Assembly (NCBI GenBank): GCA_964059195.1
Contig: CAXKWD010000007.1
Coordinates: forward strand, 25,121,023 to 25,185,022
From: Ectobius pallidus
Taxonomy: Eukaryota > Arthropoda > Insecta > Blattodea > Ectobiidae
DNA: 64,000 nucleotides
Direction: 5' to 3'
This document shows positions 55,478 through 64,000 of this stretch, one piece after another. The position numbers and the translations under genes are program-made. The notes under the pieces are model-generated. The model was not told the origin of the DNA and ran no database searches. It saw nothing but the letters and a program-made list of their open reading frames with translations. Positions within the stretch are counted from its first letter, which is position 1. Each line of letters opens with the position of its first letter.

Positions 55478-56282
55478 ACTGAAAGTCATGATCAACATTT
55501 TTTCACAACCTTAATCTTTATTTGTAAGTGAAACCAAGTATATCATCTCAATCCACAGACCTTTCTTTCACTTTTCCACATAGTCTTCGTTTTTTGCACA
55601 CATGTTTCCCAACATTCTGCAAGTTTGAAAATACCCTTGCGATAGAATTCCATTCCAGCTGCCCGTAGACACTGACGCACTGTTTGCCGAAAATCCTCCA
55701 GTGTCTCGTAGCATTGGCCTCGCATCTGTTCCTTCACAAAACCGAAAAGATGGAAGTCGGAGGGTGCCATGTTGGGTCTGTAGGGAGGATGTGGAAGTGT
55801 TTCCCACCCAAATCTCCTGATCTGCTCCATAGTGGTGCAGTATGTGGATGTGCATTATCCTGTTGAAGGATGATCTTTCCAGAACGTTTATCATGCAATG
55901 CACGATGGAGCTTCAAAAGTGTCTGAATGTAGCAGGCAGAATTTATGGTTTGTCCAGGCTCAAGAAACTCAACAGAATGCAACCCTGTGCATCCCAAAAG
56001 ACGCTCCCCATAACTTTCCCTGTGAAGGAACAGATGCGAGATGAATGCTAAGAGACACTGGAGGATATTCAGCAAGCAGTGCATCAGTGTCTACGGGCAG
56101 CTGGAACGGAATTCTATCACAAGGGTATTTTCAAGCTTGCAGAGCGATGGGAAACATGTGCAAGAAAATGGAGGCTATGTGGAAAAGTGAAAGAAAGGTC
56201 TGTAGATTGAGATAATATACTTGGTTTCACTTACAAATAATGATTAAGGTTGTGAAAAAATGTTGCTCATGACTTTCTGTAT
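55478..56282 (-). mobile_element. Palindromic mariner remnant
   Basis: Minus-strand transposase from QQDNAHPHTAPLW through RPNMAPSDFHLFGFVKEQMR to the C-terminus (55478-56019). The 3' part (55478-55740) is repeated in inverted orientation at 56020-56282, where the + strand encodes RAAGTEFYHKGIFKLAERWE. Arms align without net indel. The N-terminal half is missing; stops and shifts occur in both. Confidence 0.8.
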
Positions 56283-56515
56283 GCGTACAACTAAGTAACT
56301 AAACATTCAAAGACACATGGAGGAAAAATCCAACACATAATGTGTTCTTTTTTAAAGAAATGCTTACAGTTGGTATCTTCAATATTAGGAGAAGAACACT
56401 GTTATGGAAAATTTAAAACATTTAACCAATAGCTAACTGTATTTATCTGAAATATGTTTAGATAAATTTAAATATGTATTTTGTTTTATTCTATATTAAT
56501 GAGTATTTTTAATTT

Positions 56516-58906
56516 AATAAAAGACTTGAGACTTTCCCGGCGTTGGTTATATATAATGGTCTCTCGGGCTTCCAACCGGGTTAAAATATGGTTTGCTTCC
56601 GAGCTTTCGGCTGCTGTCAGCTCTGCAGCCATCTTCTGGGAGAGAAGTGCGCTAGTTCTGTGTCTGGCTCCTTTTTATAGCTGGTGGAGTTTGCAGAGAG
56701 CGACCAATCGGAGCACAGGAAATCCCGGGGTGAAAAGCAGGAATGCTATTGGTTGGTGTTGAAGTTGGTCCTGATTTGGCACGTTCCTGTAGAATTCTGA
56801 TTGCTGGGTTCCAGGCTTGGCTGAGTTCTAGCCCGTTGTCCCTGTTGTAATTATTGCGGTGTAGCTTGATTTCCAGAGCTTCGGCCACGACCCGGCCCCA
56901 GTAGGTAGGTTGATTGCCCAGGTTTCTCACCCCTTGGAAGTTGATGTGGTGGTCATGGTCGTACATGTGTTGCGCTACCGCCGACTTTTCTGGGTAACCC
57001 AACCGGATGCAGCGTTTATGTTCATTGCACCTGGCCTCAATGGTGCGGCCTGTTTGCCCTATATAGACGGCTCCACATTGGCACGGGACTTCGTAGATCC
57101 CCGGAGTCCGCAATCCTAGAGAGTCTTTCACGGGGCGAACCCATTGTCTCACTTTGGGTGGTGGCATATGTATGGTCTTGATGTTGTGTTTGTGGAGCAG
57201 TCTGGCTATCTTGTTGGAGACCGGAGGCATGTACGGAATGAAAGCCAAACTCCCAACCGATATTGTTAAAAGCCTTATTCCTCGCTCCTCGGTCCCACCC
57301 AGACTTTATGGCCTGCCCAAGATCCACAAGACCGACGTCCCGTTACGCCCTATCGTTAGTGCCATTGGGTCTCCCACCTATACCTTGGCGAAGCACCTCA
57401 CCACATTACTTCAACCCGTAGTTGGGACTTGTGAGCACCACGTCAAAAACTCTACGGAGTTTGTAAAGAACATCCACAACATCAAACTAGACCCTCAAGA
57501 TATACTAGTGAGCTTTGATGTAGTGTCTTTGTTCACAAGAGTCCCACTGAAGGATGCACTACAACTTCTAGAGAGCAATTTTACTCCGGATGTCATAGCA
57601 CTTTTCAAGCATGTGTTGACGTCTACATATTTCCTGTATGATGGGCAGTTCTATGAACAGCAAGACGGCGTGGCGATGGGCTCTCCTCTCTCACCGGCAA
57701 TTGTGAATTTTTACATGGAACATTTTGAACATCTGGCCCTGAAAAGGACCGATTACAGTCCCAAATATTTCTACAGATATGTTGACGACACTTTTGTGGT
57801 CTGGCAGCATGGCATCGAGAGACTAAATGACTTTTTGGCCCTCCTAAACAGCATCCATAGTAATATCAAGTTCACCATGGAAATAGAGAAAGACGGGTGC
57901 TTGCCGTTCCTTGATATTCTAATCTGCAGAAAAGCTGATGGCAGTTTAGCTCATAAAGTGTACAGAAAACCCACCCACACAGATTTGTATCTAAATGCCA
58001 GTAGCCACCACCACCCAGCGCAGAAGAGAGGCATTCTAAAAACGTTGGTACATAGAGCCAGATCCATCTCGGATGCCGACAGTCTAACAACAGAGATACA
58101 ACATCTCCGGAATACCTTCCGGCAGAATGGCTACGGTCACAAGGACATCGCATGGGCCCTGAGGAAGACTGATCGCCAGCCCCCCACATCGTCGGAAACC
58201 GGACCAAAACTGGCTTTCATTCCGTACATGCCTCCGGTCTCCAACAAGATAGCCAGACTGCTCCACAAACACAACATCAAGACCATACATATGCCACCAC
58301 CCAAAGTGAGACAATGGGTTCGCCCCGTGAAAGACTCTCTAGGATTGCGGACTCCGGGGATCTACGAAGTCCCGTGCCAATGTGGAGCCGTCTATATAGG
58401 GCAAACAGGCCGCACCATTGAGGCCAGGTGCAATGAACATAAACGCTGCATCCGGTTGGGTTACCCGGAAAAGTCGGCGGTAGCGCAACACATGTACGAC
58501 CATGACCACCACATCAACTTCCAAGGGGTGAGAAACCTGGGCAATCAACCTACCTACTGGGGCCGGGTCGTGGCCGAAGCTCTGGAAATCAAGCTACACC
58601 GCAATAATTACAACAGGGACAACGGGCTAGAACTCAGCCAAGCCTGGAACCCAGCAATCAGAATTCTACAGGAACGTGCCAAATCAGGACCAACTTCAAC
58701 ACCAACCAATAGCATTCCTGCTTTTCACCCCGGGATTTCCTGTGCTCCGATTGGTCGCTCTCTGCAAACTCCACCAGCTATAAAAAGGAGCCAGACACAG
58801 AACTAGCGCACTTCTCTCCCAGAAGATGGCTGCAGAGCTGACAGCAGCCGAAAGCTCGGAAGCAAACCATATTTTAACCCGGTTGGAAGCCCGAGAGACC
58901 ATTATA
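56516..58906 (+). mobile_element. Penelope-like element 2 with 699-bp inverted pseudo-LTRs, 12-bp duplication
   Basis: TATTTTTAATTT at 56504-56515 and 58907-58918. Inverted arms 56549-57247 and 58211-58909 are collinear; I noted one mismatch (56991/58467). The left copy extends 33 bp further (56516-56548). TATAAAAAGG near the end of each arm (58780 on the + strand) could be a promoter; in both copies it points away from the element. A young insertion. Confidence 0.9.
57248..58806 (+). CDS. PLE reverse transcriptase with GIY-YIG endonuclease
   Basis: Open from before the arm junction to TAG at 58804-58806; the true N-terminus is lost at the junction, so the reading upstream of 57248 is antisense arm sequence. 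Blocks in order: LYGLPKIHKTDVPLRPI, ILVSFDVVSLFTRVPL, GVAMGSPLSPAI, catalytic YVDD (about 57778-57789), CLPFLDILI, a long connector, GIY-YIG (GIYEVPCQCG, VYIGQTGRT) and a YPEKSAVAQHM block. Only the extreme N-terminal domain is missing relative to complete PLEs. No internal stops, so decay has barely begun. Confidence 0.88.
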
Positions 58907-59563
58907 TATTTTTAATTTGCTTCTATCAGAGTAGAAATCCTAATTATATTTATTGAACTAAAGCTGTTGGGTTGTAAATTCATTGTAAATTGACTGTGGT
59001 TAACTACAGTTGTATATGATTGGTGTAAGTAAAGCATATGAAATTTTTAAAATTATTTAAATAATTAAACAAATTTGTTGTCAATCTCAAAAACACTGAA
59101 TGATATAATTTGTTTAATGGTTTAAATAACCCCTATATTCATTTTATGGTATAGATATTTTTGCTAAAAGGGAAAACAGATTTTCTTTAAGAGGGACATC
59201 AGCTTTCGGTGAAATTCATAGATATGAAATACGTGAATTTCATTATTCTCTCTCTCAGAAACGAATTGCTCTACAATCTTGCAAACTGACATACTCCTTC
59301 TTGACTACTTCTACAATTGCATACTATTTTCAGAATTAATTTAACTTTTTCAGTCATGGATAAGGATAATTATCATTACAAAATGGCATTTTTGTGCACT
59401 AAAATGTCATTTTCATGATAATTTCCAGAAATGGCAATATTTTTTAGTGATTTTTATTTTCTATCTATTTTCAAACATCATATGAACATCCTCATGTTCA
59501 ATCTTTGGAATATCTACAGTATAAGTATTTTTTAAAAATCAAATTTAAAAATATTTCTTTTTC

Positions 59564-59566
<3 letters not shown>

Positions 59567-59609
<43 letters not shown>
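59567..59609 (+). repeat. (TA)n microsatellite
   Basis: About 21 uninterrupted TA units. Confidence 0.9.
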
Positions 59610-59611
<2 letters not shown>

Positions 59612-60621
59612 TACATTTTTTAAAATAAACTATTAATGTTAAATGAATGATTCTAGGTAATATTGTTCATATGATATTAACAAATACACAGCAAAATAAT
59701 CACTCAGAAATATTGATATTTGCAGAAGTTATCAAGGAAACGGTATTTCAGTGCATGAAACGTAGCTGCCATTTGAAACTATAATTATCCGTAACTGTAA
59801 CAGTTTGATAAATTTTGAAAATAGTATGCAGTAGTAGTAGAAGTAGTCAATAAAGAGTAAGTCAGATTGCAAGGTTGTAGAGCAATTCATTGCTGACGAA
59901 AAAAATAATGAAATTCACTTATTTCTCACCCATGAATTTCACCAAAAATATATTAATTTCATTCATTTCTTGGAAATTGTTTATGGTACATATAAGCAAC
60001 ATTTTTCAAACATACTAATACACTATGCTTGAGATGGCATGAGAAAAGAATCGTGGTGGTGTTCTTTTTCTGTTCTGAGAGTACCATACTTTTATAAAGG
60101 ACTTACACAAAAGTTATATCCTTATAAACACATGCTTATAAATAAATACATTTTCTATTTCAAATTTGACCAATCTACACAGATATTTATAGTGTAATAT
60201 AATATATTGTCTTTCTTTCATGAAAGCTAAGTGTAGAAGTCTCGCAACGTAATTTCAGTTTTGTTTCGTTATTAGTTTAATTCAAGAGAATGTTAAAAAA
60301 TGTTTTGGGATGGTAACATTTGATAATAAGTACTGGTAATAGGATGATTTCAAGGCATTTAAAAAAGAACTGAGATGCCATTACTTTGCATCCTGCCCAT
60401 CTCATTAATTCTTATAAAGATGTAGCCCACTACAGTGTAAACCAAAGATGAGGCTGTTGGATTTCTAAGGTGCATAGCTTGCGGCCATCATCAGGCATCA
60501 GACACCGAGGGCTTTACCAATTTTTTGTGATCGCTGCTAATTCCATCTCTCACTGAAAATTAAAATAAGAGAATAAGAGAATATCCAAGCGAAAAAAGAA
60601 TTTCACTCACCTGTTATGAAG

Positions 60622-60675
60622 TAGTAGTAATAATAATAATAATAATAATAATTATTATTATTATTATTATTATTC
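60622..60675 (+). repeat. (TAA)n/(TTA)n palindromic microsatellite
   Basis: (TAA)n runs directly into (TTA)n, so the two halves are complementary and can fold on themselves. Confidence 0.85.
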
Positions 60676-62383
60676 TTTATTCACTCATATGACAGTTTAC
60701 AAAACTGCATGACATTGTCAGGGAAGGGATGGCTGGAACAAAAAGCACTAAAAACTGTCATGGCGATTCAATAACCTATGCCTGGTGAATGCTGTGTGCT
60801 ATGCATTTTAGAAGTACAGTGGCGTTATCTTTGTTTTCACTATATGTCCAATATCTGTACAACTCTAGTGTGTAAATGCACAGTACTTACTATTATCAAT
60901 ATCCAGCATCAAATTCTCATGCATTCCTGTTTGGAACATAAACAAATAAATAATAATTCAAACTTTTGCCCAGCTTTTGTTTTGAGAAAACAAGCAACGA
61001 AGAAAAAAATAAGTATATAGAAATTGGCATCATATACCGGTATTTTTGAAAAGATTTATTTGTCTAATAAAATTTCTCAAAACAATTATTGTAATTGACA
61101 TTTTTAGAAAAGTCAATTTATGCTAAAACCAAATGGAAAATAAATGTTTCGCTTGTGACAATGGATATTTATTTAACGTATCTGACTAGTCACAATGAAG
61201 ATATAAGCAATAAAAACCTTGAATCTATAGAATGTATGTAAGTTAACCTTAGCACTGTACACTTTACTATAAATGACTGTACCCAACTTCAGAAAATAGG
61301 GCTATATTGTAAAACATGACATCTGTACTACCCCCAAGTAAATTGTTTATATCCTATCCAAATGTTGAAAATAATGTTATGGAATAGAAGTCAATAAAAT
61401 ATTTAATACCGGTACCAGTAAAATGTATTAAAGTAAATATTTGGTCACAAATTTTAAGTTTAGTAAAAATATCAAAACAAGTAATGATGTATTGTTTTGT
61501 AGAACTGTCTTTGCCCCTATTTCCCATCCTGCCTCTTTTAGATGTACAACAAATCTGTGAACATTCTACAAGTAAAACAGCCAGTATTCCCCAGAGGTAA
61601 TGCAAAGGTCAAGCCAGTTTTATTCCTCTCTACGAACTGCACAGAGCGCTTCATATGACTTATACCTGTTATTCATGCTTATTTGTTCATGGTACAATGT
61701 AAGTTTCTGCTATCTGCTGACCTTGTCCTTATTCATGACACAATACAATACTGCCTCCCAAGGAAAACATAACCTTCTCTTTCCTTTCTTATCCTATTGA
61801 ACCACATATGGACTTACATTTTTCAGTGCTCATTTAATACAGTAAATGCCCTATTGAGCACTGTCTAATTTGCTGTGATTTTAGGTTTAATGCGATGCAA
61901 ATCATGTCTCCTGAAAAAATTGTGAAAATGTAAATACAGTAGAATCCCACTAACTGTACAAAATTTAGGGTTTGTGTAATCTGCAACACTGTGGATCTCT
62001 CTTGTACAAAGCCTACAGCTATGAATAACGTATCAGTGGATAAGATTTTTTTACCGACTTCTGATATAGCATACTCATTGGCAACCCTTAAGCTGTCCCT
62101 GCAATACGACCGCTTATTCTACATTAAAATGTGGAGTGAGAAAATGATATTTTCCAAGACGAGGGAGGGTAGAGAAAGTGCATCACTTTGTGCTTTATTT
62201 TCATGGATTTCATTCTTCAAGAATTATTTTCACAAGTGTATTACATCGATAGCATCAGAATTTGTTAAAGCCCAGTAATATATAGTTCCCAAAGCCCTAT
62301 GTGAACACTGTAACAATACACTGATGCGGTTTTATAGGGCCCGTAAGGAAAAGGTGAGGACAAATAATAAATTGATTAGTACG

Positions 62384-63097
62384 CAGGGCCGTGGAAAGAA
62401 AGAAAGGGCCCCAGGGCCCTGTCAAATATTAAATTCACTACCCAACTCGCACGTTATAATGTATGCAACAAAAAGATTATGTAATGATATTACATAATTA
62501 TTAGGTGCCAGAATGGTACCGGTACTTTATGAGATTGTCGTAGACAGGAAAATATCTGTCCGTCTGACTGTCTGTCTGTCTGTGTGTCTGTAAGCGCGAT
62601 AACTTAAATATGCTTTATCGGATTTTCATAAAACTTGGTATACCATTTATAACGCCCATGAGACGAAGCCTATTGATTTTGGACCAAATCGGTTAACTGA
62701 TGCCGGGCCCGAAACTGAAAAATACATTAAAATATTCTATTTAGGAACAATTTTATCTGTATATACCAGTTTAATTTTTTGAGAATCATGATTTTAAATG
62801 CTGAACGTTAGTGAGGGCTACTATTGAGTGCAAAAGGATTTCTGCTTCTACTTTTCAAAAATAGCTATTTTTCTTCAAGAATAATCCGTTTCAAATTAAC
62901 TGATAACCGTTAACGTGTCACCGTTACATGACAGGACAATGCAGATAAAATAAACACATAAAACATAACTAAAGCTGTTATTGACTTATAACAAATTTTA
63001 TTTTAGAATCAATTTAGAAAGTACAAAATAAAACCTGGTCGGCCAGGCCCCCTTTTGGGGCTAGAGCCCTGGCTGCCCCTCCCTCTCGTCGGGCCTG
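62384..63097. mobile_element. hAT-type element, non-autonomous, 8-bp duplication
   Basis: TTAGTACG at 62376-62383 and 63098-63105. Ends CAGGGCCGTGG and, on the complement, CAGGCCCGACG. Near each end lies a GGGGCC/GGCCCC-rich block. The interior includes a (TGTC)n stretch at 62558-62592 followed by a sequence (AAGCGCGATAACTT) that looks like another nested repeat. No transposase in 714 bp. Confidence 0.8.
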
Positions 63098-63105
63098 TTA
63101 GTACG

Positions 63106-64000
63106 TACAAGCAACTAACAGTAATAAGTATAATCATTTCTACAATTAAAGGAGAGATTTTCAGCTACTACCAAGGCTATTGTTAAAATATGTTAAATAA
63201 CGGGTGCTTTCACTATAGGAAGGCGGTATATTGCAAATTGGAGGCAGTAGAGAGCCTTGGGTTTGCAAAATACTGTCAAAATAAGTATAAAATATTGGAG
63301 CCTATTCAGAGGAAAGACATGTTCCAAATATTGTGTGCTATTTTGAGGGGTTGTGTTTTCAAGCGGGTGGTGATTGTTAAATTGTCCGATAAGCTGTCAG
63401 AGGGTGAGATATTGGTGTGGGCTGACACCATTTGAGGGTTTAGGTAGAATTGTGGAAGGGGAGTGTTTTACTCAGAGAGAGGAAAGCTGGATTTCACTAT
63501 TGTTACATCTCTATAGGCCTATTAAGTTGTATTTCATATGTGTCAATTAAGGTTTCTTGGAAAGCGATGTGAAGATATCAAATGCACCTTCATGCTAGGG
63601 CTTGTAAATCTATTCAATATGACACCATGGGGAGTAAAGACTGAAATCAAGTGAGACGCGTGATCGCTTCTAAACCAATCATGTATAAGGAAGGAGATGT
63701 TAATATTTGGGGGAATTAAGAAATGTATTTGAGTATTTGAGGGGACAGAGTGTGTTTTTGTATGCCGAGGAGGTAGTACGTTCTGTATGTTTTTTTTGTA
63801 TCCCAATGGGAGCACATTTTGATAAGAGGTGGTGAGCAATCTCACGAGTAATCAGACCAGTAGATTTAAAATTAAGTATAAAATTGTGCAGTTTCAATAC
63901 AGTCTTTAAGCCAAATGGTGCAATTAGAGACATGTGCACAAGTCAGATTGTTTTCCAAGCAACTACTAGATTAAGGGTGTGTGACAATCAACTTGGATTA
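63106..64000. other. Window edge, no feature supported
   Basis: Open stretches at 63190-63435 (+, 81 codons) and 63845-63543 (-, 100 codons) have no motif I recognise. They may be parts of old retroelements or chance. Confidence 0.3.

Larger units (their letters stand above)
58919..62383. other. AT-rich intergenic sequence, no gene recognised
   Basis: Contains two microsatellites listed separately. Short open stretches (for example 60778-61020, 61991-62278) lack family resemblance and codon bias. No terminal repeats could be paired. Confidence 0.35.

Noticed and set aside
57872..58548. Minus-strand genes opposite the second PLE
   Set aside because: They are shadows of the + strand reverse transcriptase/GIY-YIG frame or of its inverted arm.
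1..64000. Bacterial or viral origin for part of the window
   Set aside because: Spliced exons, tRNA-SINEs, LINE tails and TA- or 8-bp-flanked transposons run throughout. No bacterial gene layout or viral replication genes were seen.

Overview
The window looks like nuclear DNA from an insect with a large, repeat-rich genome and long introns. A polyneopteran such as a cockroach, termite or stick insect is my guess. That guess rests on the AT-rich composition, GT-AG introns of up to about 12 kb, tRNA-derived SINEs, insect-type LINEs, Penelope-like elements (PLEs), a Helitron and Tc1/mariner, hAT and Harbinger transposons. No species-level marker was found.

The only host gene I can support is a myotubularin-related lipid phosphatase of the MTMR6/7/8 group on the + strand. 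Nine coding exons lie between 4892 and 39835 and join in frame to give the last 544 residues. They hold most of the phosphatase domain with its CX5R active site, a coiled-coil stretch and a C-terminal FYVE-type zinc finger. The PH-GRAM half is not in the window and presumably lies upstream.

Almost everything else is transposon sequence, much of it nested. 1-4820: a LINE tail, a split IS630/Tc1-type transposase with a 1.26-kb insertion, and a possible Harbinger-like element carrying a mariner remnant. 6.1-11.8 kb (intron): a LINE with endonuclease and reverse transcriptase, a hAT MITE, and a Tc1-type deletion derivative ending 40 bp before an exon. 13.2-17.8 kb: a LINE tail, PLE remnants and two SINEs. 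18.2-23.3 kb: Tigger-like pieces, an unclassified 0.88-kb repeat and a Helitron end split by a hAT MITE. 23.6-31.8 kb: an antisense RTE-like LINE interrupted by a Helitron and a Harbinger. The Helitron is itself interrupted by a 2.37-kb transposon carrying eight copies of a 16-bp dyad motif. 33.2-35.15 kb: a PLE with inverted terminal copies. 36.8-39.6 kb: a second copy of the 0.88-kb repeat and a TA-flanked transposon.

Downstream of the gene are a LINE fragment, a 2-kb tri- to 21-nt satellite joined to an antisense retrotransposon gag relic (41.8-45.1 kb), a Tc1-like relic (47.0-47.8), a THAP-domain relic (50.4-50.9), a pogo-like element (53.0-53.8), a MITE (54.2-54.5), a palindromic mariner (55.5-56.3), a second PLE with 699-bp inverted arms (56.5-58.9) and a hAT element with intact 8-bp duplications (62.4-63.1).

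The most unusual signals are the 2.37-kb element with its repeated dyad motif, and two unrelated PLEs with the same architecture: an inverted left copy of the 3' end, a 33-45 bp left-only extension and a 12-bp target duplication.
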